Positions 54,370 through 62,773 of a stretch of DNA of 64,000 nt are shown piece after piece (position 1 is the first letter of the stretch; every line of letters begins with the position of its first letter). This DNA is from an uncultured Erythrobacter sp. Its GTDB lineage: Bacteria > Pseudomonadota > Alphaproteobacteria > Sphingomonadales > Sphingomonadaceae. Both the position numbers and the translations under genes were made by a program. The notes under the pieces were generated by a model, which saw only the letters and a program-made list of their open reading frames with translations, searched no databases and was not told the DNA's origin. The stretch lies in contig NZ_CANMZM010000002.1 of assembly GCF_947502395.1 (NCBI RefSeq), forward strand, positions 372,001-436,000, read 5' to 3'.

Positions 54370-54834
54370 ATGATTCGCACACCCAGCTTCACCCTTTCTT
54401 CGAAATTCACAGCCACAGGAGCCGCCGTGATTGCCGCGCTCGCTCTGCTTGGCGCTGCGCCAGCCACCGCTGAAGATAGCGAAGAGCCCGCGAAGGAACT
54501 GACAAAAGGCGAAGAGAAGCTTGCGCGTCTGCTTGAAGGCCGCGTTGCCGGAGAGCCGCAGGATTGCATTCGCGACTTCTCCAACAATCGCATCACGACG
54601 ATTGACGACACCGCGTATGTGTATGGTCGCGGACGGACTATCTATGTTCAGCGCACCCGCGATCCAAATCACATCGATCGCGACGACATCCTTCTTGTCC
54701 GCCGATTTGGCGGGACACATTTGTGCCACACCGATTTCATTACCACCGTCGACCGGTATTCTGGCTTTTTCAGCGGCGGCGTCCAGTTTGACCGGTTTAT
54801 CCCTTATACAAGGGCAGAAGAAGAAGACCTGTAA
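54370..54834 (+). CDS. DUF6491-like exported protein
   Basis: 154 residues from ATG 54370, with AAGGAG about eight bases upstream. Signal peptide ending PATA, then an acidic stretch, then DCIRDFSNNRITTIDDTAYVYGRGRTIYVQR and LCHTDFITTVDRYSGF with two cysteines, which resembles the DUF6491 layout (DCI ... ID ... Y). Function unknown; periplasmic. Confidence 0.72.
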   Translation: MIRTPSFTLSSKFTATGAAVIAALALLGAAPATAEDSEEPAKELTKGEEKLARLLEGRVAGEPQDCIRDFSNNRITTIDDTAYVYGRGRTIYVQRTRDPNHIDRDDILLVRRFGGTHLCHTDFITTVDRYSGFFSGGVQFDRFIPYTRAEEEDL

Positions 54835-54843
54835 TTAGTTAGG

Positions 54844-55356
54844 TCATTTGGCCAAAACTAAGCCCAAGCCTCCCGATTGAGTCGATACAATCGATGAAGT
54901 GGTTTGCGGTTGCTTCGTCGATTTGGCCGTAAGATCGTTGCCTTCCATCACTGGGTTCGCAGCGGCCGTTCGAGCGAGGGTGGTTGCACCTGATCTTAGC
55001 GCGAATTCCGCTTCTTGCCCGTGTCCATTTGCGATGAGCAAGTCTTCGAGTTCAATGAACACTTCGCAATCTTCCCAAAGCTTGGCTTGTTCGCGGATTG
55101 CATCTGCTTGGGCCCTGACAGCCTCCAATGGGGGCATGCCATCGAAAATGTGAGCGCGCGAATTCAGTTTCGTCTGCGAATTGAGGCGCTTTACTGCACC
55201 GGGCTCAGAGGAATGGGGTGGGTCAGCGGGCACAGATGCGATTGGATTGATACATGAATTCGCGGAGCCACGTGAGCGCCTCCCCGCAAACCAGCCGATG
55301 CAAGCCGTCACAACGAGCGAGATCAGCCAAGCGCTAACAATCGTGATAAGAGCCAC
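54844..55356 (-). CDS. Membrane-anchored hypothetical protein
   Basis: 170 residues from GTG 55356, with GGGAGG seven bases upstream. One N-terminal transmembrane helix (ALITIVSAWLISLVVTACIGW) precedes a polar soluble part with a helical segment (LEAVRAQADAIREQAKLWEDCEVFIELEDLLIANG) that resembles a short repeat-helix hairpin. No family recognised. A GTG at 55371 is an alternative start. Confidence 0.6.
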   Translation of the reverse strand: MALITIVSAWLISLVVTACIGWFAGRRSRGSANSCINPIASVPADPPHSSEPGAVKRLNSQTKLNSRAHIFDGMPPLEAVRAQADAIREQAKLWEDCEVFIELEDLLIANGHGQEAEFALRSGATTLARTAAANPVMEGNDLTAKSTKQPQTTSSIVSTQSGGLGLVLAK

Positions 55357-55445
55357 AATCCAGCCTCCCACCCGGCCGATGTGTGGCTCAGGTGAAGGCG
55401 GCGTACCGTAAAATGGCCCAAGGCGAATCCGGGCTGCTACGTAGT

Positions 55446-55460
55446 AGCCCGCTACGGGCT
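55446..55460 (-). terminator. Small stem-loop downstream of the nitronate monooxygenase-like gene
   Basis: AGCCCG-cta-CGGGCT, a six-base perfect stem, about 60 bases past the stop at 55518. There is no T-run, so it is weak evidence for a terminator. Confidence 0.3.
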
Positions 55461-55517
55461 GTGGCTAATTGTGGATAGCAGCGCGAAGTGCACTCATTCC
55501 TCGACGACTCGGCCAGG

Positions 55518-56492
55518 CTAGGCCGCTTGCATCCCATTCATGCGCGCCAGAATCGCCTCAGCATCGCTCATGATACCGTCGATTAACTCCTGGCAGGTCG
55601 GGATATCGTTGATGAGGCCGGCCACCATGCCGCAGCTCCACGCGCCTTTGTCCATGTCGCCTTCCTGCATGATCGATGGGTAAACCCCTGCGACCTCTGG
55701 CAGAATGTCTTGAATGGTAAGAGCATCACCTAGCTCTTTTTCCTTTTCGAGAAGACGCTCAACCCCAGCATTATTGAGCACACGCTCCGTGTTACGAAGC
55801 GGGCGCATCACAAGACGGGTGTCGAGTTCGGAGGCAGCGACGATCGCCTGCTTCACATTCTCGTGAACCGGTGCTTCTTTGGTTGCGATAAAGCGAGTGC
55901 CCATGTTCATGCCCTGTGCTCCCATGGCAAGCGATGCTACGAGGCTGCGCCCATCGGCCATTCCGCCTGAGGACACAAAGGGTATCTCCAACTCGTCCGC
56001 GGCCCGCGGCAACAGGATGAAGTTGGGCACGTCGTCTTCGCCCGGATGTCCACCGCATTCAAAGCCATCAACGCTCACCGCATCGCAGCCGATTGCCTGC
56101 GCTTTCAAGGAGTGGCGCACGCTGGTGCACTTGTGGATCACTTTGATCCCTGCATCCTTCAAAGGCGGGAGAAGCTCGGATGGATTGCGCCCGGCTGTCT
56201 CAACCACTTTGACACCGCCCTCGATCACGGCCTTCACAATGCCGGGATAATCGGGCGGAGTAAGGGTTGGTAGAATGGTGATATTCACACCAAAGGGCTT
56301 ATCCGTCATATCCTTGCAACGCGCGATCTCATTGGCGAGGTCCTGCGGCGTTTTTTGAGTGAGGCCGGTGATGATGCCGAGGCCGCCAGCGTTCGAAACA
56401 GCCGCCGCCATTTCCGCGAAGCCGACATAGTGCATGCCGCCCTGAATAATCGGATGCTCAATGCCGAACATTTCGGTGATGGCGGTTTTCAT
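55518..56492 (-). CDS. NAD(P)H-dependent flavin oxidoreductase, nitronate monooxygenase-like
   Basis: 324 residues of the FMN-binding TIM barrel: HPIIQGGMHYVGFAEMAAAVSNAGGLGIITG, KVIHKCTSVRHSLKA, VDGFECGGHPGED, IPFVSSGGMADGRSLVASLAMGAQGMNMGTRF (FMN phosphate). The active-site His of the GGHPG motif is present. It oxidises nitronates or acts as an enoyl reductase relative (FabK-like). ATG 56492 has AGAGGAAA upstream. Confidence 0.88.
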   Translation of the reverse strand: MKTAITEMFGIEHPIIQGGMHYVGFAEMAAAVSNAGGLGIITGLTQKTPQDLANEIARCKDMTDKPFGVNITILPTLTPPDYPGIVKAVIEGGVKVVETAGRNPSELLPPLKDAGIKVIHKCTSVRHSLKAQAIGCDAVSVDGFECGGHPGEDDVPNFILLPRAADELEIPFVSSGGMADGRSLVASLAMGAQGMNMGTRFIATKEAPVHENVKQAIVAASELDTRLVMRPLRNTERVLNNAGVERLLEKEKELGDALTIQDILPEVAGVYPSIMQEGDMDKGAWSCGMVAGLINDIPTCQELIDGIMSDAEAILARMNGMQAA

Positions 56493-56667
56493 GGGGCTTT
56501 TCCTCTCATCTGATTTCAATTTGAGAGGGAACCAAGCCTAATATGCGCGCGCGCGCAAGTGTGCGTTTCATGGCCAGTAATTCATTTGCACGAAGCCTCT
56601 GCGAGCCGTAGCGTCAGCCACAGAGCTGCGCGAATGTGTGCAGCTTTCCAAAAGTTGAAAGAGCCAA

Positions 56668-57633
56668 ATGCCCTCACCCCAGACTCCAATCGATTCGCCC
56701 TTTGGCTATCGCTCAACCGCGCGCGACGTGGTCGCTAATATCGACCTGACAAGCAAAACCGTGCTTGTAACGGGCGGCTATTCGGGGATTGGGACAGAGA
56801 CTGTGCGCGCTTTGGCGGGAGCCGGCGCAAATGTGATCGTCGGCGCGCGGCGTCCGGATCAGGCGAAAGAAATACTGGCCGAGGTAGAAGGCGCGACCAC
56901 AGTTCTGCCAATGGATTTGTCGGAGCCTGCATCCATCGATGCCTTCGCCAAAACGGTGAATGAGCAGGTCGATGCTCTAGACATTCTCATCAACAATGCA
57001 GCCATCATGGCGAGCCCCTTGGCCCGCGATGCGCGCGGGTATGAGATGCAGTTTGCGACAAATCACCTGGGCCATTTCCAGCTAACCGCCCGTCTTTGGC
57101 CGATGCTGAAAGCGGCGGGTAAGGCGCGGGTTGTCTGCCTTTCTTCCATTGGCCACCGCTTGAACGGCCTCGATCTGGACGACCTCAATTGGGAGAGCCG
57201 CGAGTATGAAAAATGGCCTGCCTATGGCGCAGCCAAGAGCGCCAATGCGCTGTTTGCGCTCCAATTGGACAAGTTTGGAGAGCCCGATGGCATCCGCGCC
57301 TTCGCCGTTCACCCCGGCGGGATTGCCACCCCGCTCCAACGCCACCTAACGATGGATGAGCAAAAAGCGATGGGTTGGTATGATGACGAAGGAAACACCC
57401 ATGAGACGTTCAAATCAACAGAGGAAGGCGCTTCAACCACCGTGTGGTGCGCTGTCTCTCCGCTGCTTGAAGGCGTGGGCGGAGTGTACTGCGAGAATTG
57501 CAATATCGCCGAAGCGGTAGGCGACAAACCGCACTTGGCATCAGGCGTCTATCCACACGTGCGTGATGAAGGCACTGCAGAGGCTCTCTGGCACAAGTCT
57601 GAAGAGTTAACAGGTGTGACCTTCAAGGGCTAA
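56668..57633 (+). CDS. Short-chain dehydrogenase/reductase
   Basis: 321 residues. The NAD(P) loop is VLVTGGYSGIGTETV, with ILINNAAIMA, the active Ser in VVCLSSIGH, and YGAAKSANA with Tyr and Lys. The architecture is that of the retinol-dehydrogenase/WW-domain-oxidoreductase-like SDR branch. It probably reduces or oxidises a hydrophobic alcohol or ketone. The glyoxalase gene follows after 37 bases. Confidence 0.9.
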   Translation: MPSPQTPIDSPFGYRSTARDVVANIDLTSKTVLVTGGYSGIGTETVRALAGAGANVIVGARRPDQAKEILAEVEGATTVLPMDLSEPASIDAFAKTVNEQVDALDILINNAAIMASPLARDARGYEMQFATNHLGHFQLTARLWPMLKAAGKARVVCLSSIGHRLNGLDLDDLNWESREYEKWPAYGAAKSANALFALQLDKFGEPDGIRAFAVHPGGIATPLQRHLTMDEQKAMGWYDDEGNTHETFKSTEEGASTTVWCAVSPLLEGVGGVYCENCNIAEAVGDKPHLASGVYPHVRDEGTAEALWHKSEELTGVTFKG

Positions 57634-57670
57634 GCGCCGCTCCCCCTCCACAACGATCAAGGACTACAGA

Positions 57671-58159
57671 ATGACCGCCAACCCCCACGGCTTTACCCTC
57701 AATCACACCATGCTGCGCATCAAGGACCCCGATGCAAGCCTTGCGTTTTACTGCGGTGTTCTGGGGATGACGCTGCTGCGCAAGGTCGACATCGAAATGG
57801 GCGAGTTTTCGCTCTACTTCCTTGGCTTTACGGACAATGAGGACGAAGTGCCGAGCGATCCCAAAGAGGCCATGCAATATGTCTTCTCTCGCCAAGGTGT
57901 GCTGGAACTCACCCACAATTGGGGCACCGAAGAAGAAGAAGGCACGGTCTATCACGACGGTAACGCAGAGCCGCGCGGCTTTGGGCATATCGCCTTGGAC
58001 GTGCCAGACTTCGAGGCGGCGATAACCCATTTCGATACGCACAATGTCGAATACCAGAAACGCCCCGAAGACGGCGCGATGAAGCACATCGCCTTTATCA
58101 AGGACCCCGATGGCTATTGGGTCGAAATCTTGAGCGCCAATATGATGGCGGGGCTTTAG
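57671..58159 (+). CDS. gloA: Lactoylglutathione lyase (glyoxalase I)
   Basis: 162 residues, two betaalphabetabetabeta units. It isomerises the methylglyoxal-glutathione hemithioacetal. The four metal ligands are visible: NHTMLRIKD (His), LELTHNWG (Glu), GFGHIALDV (His) and YWVEIL (Glu). The insertions (EEEEGTVYHDGNAEPRG) are those of the longer zinc-type (eukaryotic/Pseudomonas GloA) class. The end overlaps the endonuclease gene by four bases. Confidence 0.93.
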   Translation: MTANPHGFTLNHTMLRIKDPDASLAFYCGVLGMTLLRKVDIEMGEFSLYFLGFTDNEDEVPSDPKEAMQYVFSRQGVLELTHNWGTEEEEGTVYHDGNAEPRGFGHIALDVPDFEAAITHFDTHNVEYQKRPEDGAMKHIAFIKDPDGYWVEILSANMMAGL

Positions 58160-58854
58160 GCGAGCCCCGTCTGGCAATTGTCGCGAACAGGGCACCCATC
58201 GCACTGGGCCGCGCGTGGTCGACAAAACATCTGGCCCAGTTTTTTGAGCAGCAAGTGGTGTTCATCCATGTCTGCCGCTGACCACTCAGTTGGCAGGATC
58301 GGCATAAGCGCGTCATAGGTCTTCGCGGTATCAGCCTTAGCCGGCACCACACCCATGCGCTGCATGATCCTGCGGTGATGCCCGTCAATCACCATGGCTT
58401 TGCGGTCAAAAGTGCTCGCGTTCATCACTCCAGCTGAATTCTTGCGCGCCACACCGGGCAGGCGTTCGAGCCACGCCATCGCCTCTTCGGTGTCGCAATT
58501 GGAAAGGTGGCGAAGATCAACGCCTCCGCATTCGGCAATGACTGTCTGAAGGCACGCTTTGAGCCTTTTGGCCGCGACGGAAGGGAAGCTCTGGCGCTGA
58601 AGCCTATCTTCCAGTTCGCCTTCCGAAACCTCGGCAACCGCCTCCCATGAGCCGAACTCAGTAAGCAAACCATCGGTCGAGGCATTGGATGCAGCCGTTT
58701 TGGTTTGTGCCCCGATCACACCATGGACCAGCACCCATTCCGGGCTCCGGCGTTTGTCTGGCGGGCGGACAATCCGGCCAAATCGTGCAATCAAAGCCTT
58801 TTGCGTGCGCCGCAATATCCCCGTGCGTGGGTCAGTTCCAAGGTCAAGCTGCAC
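58156..58854 (-). CDS. Endonuclease III family DNA glycosylase
   Basis: 232 residues. Helix-hairpin-helix WLERLPGVARKNSAGVMN with the catalytic Lys, the Asp in MVIDGHHRR, and a C-terminal iron-sulfur cluster motif C-x6-C-x2-C-x5-C (FCRPRAAQCDGCPVRDNC). It removes oxidised pyrimidines. GTG 58854 (QLDLGTDPR) is chosen; ATG 58881 and longer starts lie inside the upstream gene. It overlaps the membrane protein gene by 11 bases. Confidence 0.88.
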   Translation of the reverse strand: MQLDLGTDPRTGILRRTQKALIARFGRIVRPPDKRRSPEWVLVHGVIGAQTKTAASNASTDGLLTEFGSWEAVAEVSEGELEDRLQRQSFPSVAAKRLKACLQTVIAECGGVDLRHLSNCDTEEAMAWLERLPGVARKNSAGVMNASTFDRKAMVIDGHHRRIMQRMGVVPAKADTAKTYDALMPILPTEWSAADMDEHHLLLKKLGQMFCRPRAAQCDGCPVRDNCQTGLA

Positions 58855-59287
58855 GGCGGTGTGCTGGGAACCAGCCCGCATGTCCGAAATAGCCGCCGAC
58901 TGCACCAGCAATAGCTAGCATGCCAAGCGATACGGGAGCGGATGACAAAGGTCCCGCTTCCTCAATCCCTATGAGCCCGATTCCCATCAAAACGAAACCG
59001 AAGACCAAGACGATCGCAACGCTGCCGAGGATTGAGAGGCTTCGTGCTCCGCTCCCTTTATGGACAAGAAATGCCCCCAAGAAGCAGAAGAGCAGCGCGA
59101 ATACTGGGAGTGTGAAAAGAAGGAACGCCCCCTCAAACAAAAGCCATGCCCAGCCTTGCAAGCCTGTTGCGGAATCGAAGGTTGCAGCCACTCGCCACAA
59201 ACCAAAAACCAGCGCTGTCGTGACGCAGGCAAGCGCGGAACCTGCGCCGACTCGTTTCGAAGGTGTGATGTCCTCAGGCTTGGCCAA
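58844..59287 (-). CDS. Hypothetical four-span membrane protein
   Basis: 147 residues with four hydrophobic segments (ALACVTTALVFGLW, WAWLLFEGAFLLFTLPVFALLF, LSILGSVAIVLVFGFVLMGIG, LGMLAIAGAVGGYFG). No family recognised. It starts three bases past the stop of the YceI gene and runs into the endonuclease gene, so the three form one transcript. Confidence 0.7.
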   Translation of the reverse strand: MAKPEDITPSKRVGAGSALACVTTALVFGLWRVAATFDSATGLQGWAWLLFEGAFLLFTLPVFALLFCFLGAFLVHKGSGARSLSILGSVAIVLVFGFVLMGIGLIGIEEAGPLSSAPVSLGMLAIAGAVGGYFGHAGWFPAHRRAA

Positions 59288-59290
59288 GGC

Positions 59291-59908
59291 TTAGCGTTCG
59301 AAAGCGATGCTGAAAGTCACCGGCACAGCGGGCGTGATCGACTCGAGCCCGGCAAGCTCTTGTAATTGCGCCAATTCATCGCCCAGCTCAAACCGGCCTG
59401 CATCCAGAATGACGGGTTTGTCAGTCACGGCGATCACCCGATCAGCGCCGGCACGCGTAACGCTGACGTCGGCTTGGAAGGGCGCTTCCACACCGGTGAG
59501 CGACAAGGTGCCATCAAGCGTGGTGTCGAGGCTTTCGCCTACACCCAGAGCTTCAAAAGCGGCCGGATCGACTTGCGCGCTCACAGTTGCGATGGGATTG
59601 TTAGCGACGGCGAAGAAGATGTCGCGCATCCGCTCATCGCGAATGTCAACGCCGGTCGAGACTGACGCAAGGTCAATCTCAATCGTGGCTGAGCCTTCGG
59701 CGGTCACAGTGCCCGTGACGCTCTCAAACGTGTTGGCCTCTGCGATCTCACCCTGCTTGATCGAAACATAAGAGAGCTCAGATGCCTCGCTGTCGACGGT
59801 CCATAATCCACTGGTGAGCGCGGCTGGCTCTGCGGGGGCTTGGGAGCAAGCAGCAATTGCAAAGGTAGCGGCGGCGATGAAGCCAGCGTTTAGGTGTGAG
59901 CGAGGCAT
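59291..59908 (-). CDS. YceI family lipoprotein
   Basis: 205 residues with lipobox AIAACS (Cys ~21). The YceI lipocalin-like barrel follows: GLWTVDSEASELSYVSIKQG, ANTFESVTGTVTAEG, DERMRDIFFAVANNPIATV, LDGTLSLTGVEAPFQADVS. The family binds polyprenoids or amides in the periplasm. ATG 59908 has AAGGA seven bases upstream; a longer in-frame stretch reaches into guaA and is not coding. Confidence 0.88.
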   Translation of the reverse strand: MPRSHLNAGFIAAATFAIAACSQAPAEPAALTSGLWTVDSEASELSYVSIKQGEIAEANTFESVTGTVTAEGSATIEIDLASVSTGVDIRDERMRDIFFAVANNPIATVSAQVDPAAFEALGVGESLDTTLDGTLSLTGVEAPFQADVSVTRAGADRVIAVTDKPVILDAGRFELGDELAQLQELAGLESITPAVPVTFSIAFER

Positions 59909-60032
59909 ACAATGGTCCTTCATATCCGTTGATTCAAAGAATGAACTAGCAACAATTGGCTGGAGGCGGCAACGCAGTTTCAGACACAGTATGGCGAAGA
60001 CATTCGAATGCAGCAGGCAAAGCGCTGACGGG

Positions 60033-61607
60033 TCACTCCCACTCAATCGTTCCGGGCGGCTTCGAAGTGTAGTCATAGACCACGCGGTTGATGCCCTGCA
60101 CCTCATTGACGATACGAGTTGCAACTTGCGTCAGGAAGGCGGCGTCAAACGGATAGACATCCGCCGTCATGCCATCGGTGCTGGTCACGGCGCGAAGGCC
60201 GCAGACGCTGTCATAGGTGCGGCCATCACCCATCACGCCAACGGTCTTAACCGGGAGAAGGACCGCGAAAGCCTGCCAGATCGCATCGTAGAGACCGGCA
60301 TTGCGGATCTCTTCGAGGTAGATCGCATCGGCCTTGCGCAGGATATCACAGCGTTCTTTGGTTACCTCGCCGGGGATACGGATTGCGAGACCCGGGCCGG
60401 GGAAGGGATGACGCCCAACAAACGCTTCGGGAAGGCCAAGCTCGCGACCCAGATCGCGCACCTCGTCTTTGAAGAGCTCGCGAAGGGGTTCGACCAGCTC
60501 CATATTCATGCGCTCTGGTAGACCGCCAACATTGTGGTGACTCTTGATCGTCACTGAAGGCCCCCCGGTGAAGCTGACACTCTCGATCACATCGGGATAG
60601 AGCGTTCCTTGGGCGAGGAAATCTGCCCCACCGACTTTCTTCGCTTCGGCTTCGAACAGGTCGATGAAGGCCCCACCAATGAACTTGCGCTTTTTCTCCG
60701 GGTCAGTGACACCAGAAAGCCCTGCCAAGAACGTCTCCTCGGCATCCACGGCGATAAGCGGGATGTTGTAGTGGTCGCGGAACAAGGTGACAACTTGCTC
60801 GGTCTCATTGAGGCGCATCAACCCATGGTCGACATAGACGCAGGTCAGTTGGTCGCCGATCGCTTCGTGGATTAGAACCGCAGCAACCGCTGAATCAACG
60901 CCGCCGGAGAGCCCGCAAATCACCCGGCCAGAGCCGACTTGTGCGCGAATCTCTTCGATCTTGGTCTTGCGGAACTCGGCCATGGTCCAATCGCCTTTGA
61001 GCCCGCAGACGTGGCGCACAAAATTGGCGAGTAGCTTACCTCCATCGGGCGTGTGGACCACTTCAGGGTGGAACTGGGTGCCATAGAATCTGCGCTCATC
61101 GTCCGCGATCACCGCGAATGGCGCGCCATCAGAAGTCGCAACAATCTCAAAGCCTGGCGCAAATTCAGTGACCTTATCACCATGGCTCATCCAGACTTGG
61201 TGGCGCTCCCCTTCTTGCCAGAGGCCGTCAAAAAGCGCGCAGTCTTTGGTGACCGTCAGGTATGCTCGGCCAAACTCGCCACCCTCACCGGTTTCGTGCC
61301 CGGGACGCACTTGCCCTCCCAACTGGTGGCTCATCACCTGTTGGCCATAACAAATGCCGAGGATTGGCACGCCAGCTTCGAATAGGCTCTGGGGCGCGCG
61401 CGGTGAGTTGTCGTCGCAGACGCTGGCGGGCCCGCCCGAGAGGATAATGCCTTTAGGCTTGAGCCGCCGGAATGCCTCTTCGGCCATACTGAAAGGGGCG
61501 ATTTCTGAATAGACACCCGCTTCGCGCACGCGTCGCGCGATAAGCTGGGTCACTTGGCTGCCGAAATCGACGATCAGGATCGAATCTGGGTGTTGCTCTG
61601 CTTGCAT
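60033..61607 (-). CDS. guaA: GMP synthase (glutamine-hydrolysing)
   Basis: 524 residues. The class I glutamine amidotransferase domain (~1-205) has [17 protein letters not shown] (nucleophile Cys) and [11 protein letters not shown] (His, Glu). The ATP-pyrophosphatase domain has [16 protein letters not shown] (P-loop). The C-terminal dimerisation domain ends [16 protein letters not shown], the universal GuaA terminus. It converts XMP to GMP. Start ATG 61607. Confidence 0.98.
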   Translation of the reverse strand: MQAEQHPDSILIVDFGSQVTQLIARRVREAGVYSEIAPFSMAEEAFRRLKPKGIILSGGPASVCDDNSPRAPQSLFEAGVPILGICYGQQVMSHQLGGQVRPGHETGEGGEFGRAYLTVTKDCALFDGLWQEGERHQVWMSHGDKVTEFAPGFEIVATSDGAPFAVIADDERRFYGTQFHPEVVHTPDGGKLLANFVRHVCGLKGDWTMAEFRKTKIEEIRAQVGSGRVICGLSGGVDSAVAAVLIHEAIGDQLTCVYVDHGLMRLNETEQVVTLFRDHYNIPLIAVDAEETFLAGLSGVTDPEKKRKFIGGAFIDLFEAEAKKVGGADFLAQGTLYPDVIESVSFTGGPSVTIKSHHNVGGLPERMNMELVEPLRELFKDEVRDLGRELGLPEAFVGRHPFPGPGLAIRIPGEVTKERCDILRKADAIYLEEIRNAGLYDAIWQAFAVLLPVKTVGVMGDGRTYDSVCGLRAVTSTDGMTADVYPFDAAFLTQVATRIVNEVQGINRVVYDYTSKPPGTIEWE

Positions 61608-62119
61608 GGCGCGGCGTTACGGCAGCGCGGCGCTGGCTGTCCAGCGGGCTGTGCGCGCAAGCCCCAGACTATCGACAATGCGGTTCTCAATCGCGCGTCA
61701 GCTGTCGCTTGCGCAAAAGGGCTTTAGGTGCCCCAAGAGTCTCGACGTTTTTTGCATACCTACATTGCAATTGTGCGGCGCGGCATAGCTCCAGGTGAAA
61801 GAGGCGGACTTCGCGAGGCAAAGTCTCTCTTACCGCCGCTAAACAGATGCTTTCCGAGCTTGGGACCAGCTGCCAATCAACTCTCCCTCCCGCCAGTGTG
61901 GAGAGCGTTCTCCACTCTGCTCCTGACCCGGAAGATGCATCAAGCACCTGAAATACAGAGATTTCGAGCAACTCAAGGCAGCTATCCCGAGCAGAATACT
62001 ATTCCGCTTCGCGCAAGGAAGCATGACCAAGCGAGGTTTGTGTTGCATTTCTTGCAATATATTTGCGAAATTTGTCATTTGTGTTTCATGCTATCGAACC
62101 TCATTTGTTGTGCAGCGCA

Positions 62120-62156
62120 ACAGAGCCAACCTCTTCTCTCTCCAAATTGGCTCTGT
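62120..62156. repeat. Perfect 10-bp inverted repeat, 17-base loop
   Basis: ACAGAGCCAA and TTGGCTCTGT form a strong stem in the gene-poor stretch. No T-run follows, so it is not a classical terminator; an RNA structure or regulator site is possible. Confidence 0.5.
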
Positions 62157-62555
62157 GCTGCTGATGGATCGATTGCCCCTCAATGCGGATCCATCAAACT
62201 GCTCGCCGCGAGGTGGCAGCCGACTATAGAGCGCGTCTTGCGACGGGCCCGGTGACTTCCAGCGCCCGGCTCATCAGGCCCAAGACCCTCTTGAAAGCGT
62301 TCCCCAACGCTGCGGCTGCTTCGTTCTCGGTCGATGGTGACTTGGTGGCGCCTCCCCCAAAGGTGCCGGGATCGCAGGTCAACCAGTCGACGAGCAATTC
62401 GCCTCGCTGCAGAGCAGCTAGCGAGACGCGGTCACCACTCTCTCCCTCTCCCAATGGTGGCCGCGTCTCAAAACCTGGCGCCCCGCCTCTAATGTCGCGC
62501 GCTCTGTTCGGAAAAGGCTATCACTGAGAATAGGTTTTACAATCGATGTCAGGGT

Positions 62556-62561
62556 TATAAT
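62556..62561 (+). promoter_or_regulatory. Candidate -10 box (TATAAT)
   Basis: A perfect TATAAT in otherwise GC-rich DNA, with TTTACA 14 bases upstream (short spacing) and the 27-residue ORF about 70 bases downstream. Confidence 0.4.
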
Positions 62562-62632
62562 GTTTCGTGTGACGCACTATATATTACTCAAAGGCGGGTC
62601 CCTCTCCCTAACCCCCGCCGAAGGAAAATGTC

Positions 62633-62716
62633 ATGCGTAACTTCGCACAAAGCACGCTCGCAATGGTCTTCGCACTCGCCCTCAGCGGTGCGACTTTAAA
62701 CGCACTAATCGTGTAA
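62633..62716 (+). CDS. Very short ORF, 27-residue hydrophobic peptide
   Basis: From ATG 62633 to TAA 62714-62716, with AAGGAA seven bases before the ATG. The peptide starts MRNFAQSTLAMVFALALSG and ends ATLNALIV: one basic residue, then a hydrophobic helix, like a lone signal peptide or single-span micropeptide. A GC-rich inverted repeat follows 10 bases after the stop and a TATAAT lies upstream. No homologue is recognised. The length allows chance. Confidence 0.4.
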   Translation: MRNFAQSTLAMVFALALSGATLNALIV

Positions 62717-62726
62717 TTCTCCAAAT

Positions 62727-62761
62727 CGCCGGGTCGCTTGTCTCAAGAGAGTGCCCCGGCG
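62727..62761. terminator. Stem-loop after the 27-residue ORF
   Basis: CGCCGGG and CCCGGCG pair around a 21-base loop, between the short ORF and the acyl-CoA synthetase end. There is no T-run; it could serve both strands. Confidence 0.4.
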
Positions 62762-62773
62762 CTTGGCGCATTA

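Larger units (their letters stand above)
61608..62632. other. Gene-poor kilobase upstream of guaA
   Basis: I see no convincing gene here. Reading frames of 60-175 codons exist but have no homology, no ribosome site and no codon bias. The centre (about 61960-62110) is AT-richer. It holds an inverted repeat at 62120-62156 and a TATAAT promoter-like site at 62556. It may be a remnant of a lost gene or an untranslated region. Confidence 0.5.

Noticed and set aside
61728..62255. 175-codon plus-strand frame upstream of guaA
   Set aside because: Composition is unlike the neighbouring genes, with many Cys/Ser/Leu and no domain; no ribosome site.
62183..62527. 114-codon plus-strand frame and an opposite 76-codon frame
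   Set aside because: Neither has homology or a ribosome site; both look like chance frames in GC-rich DNA.
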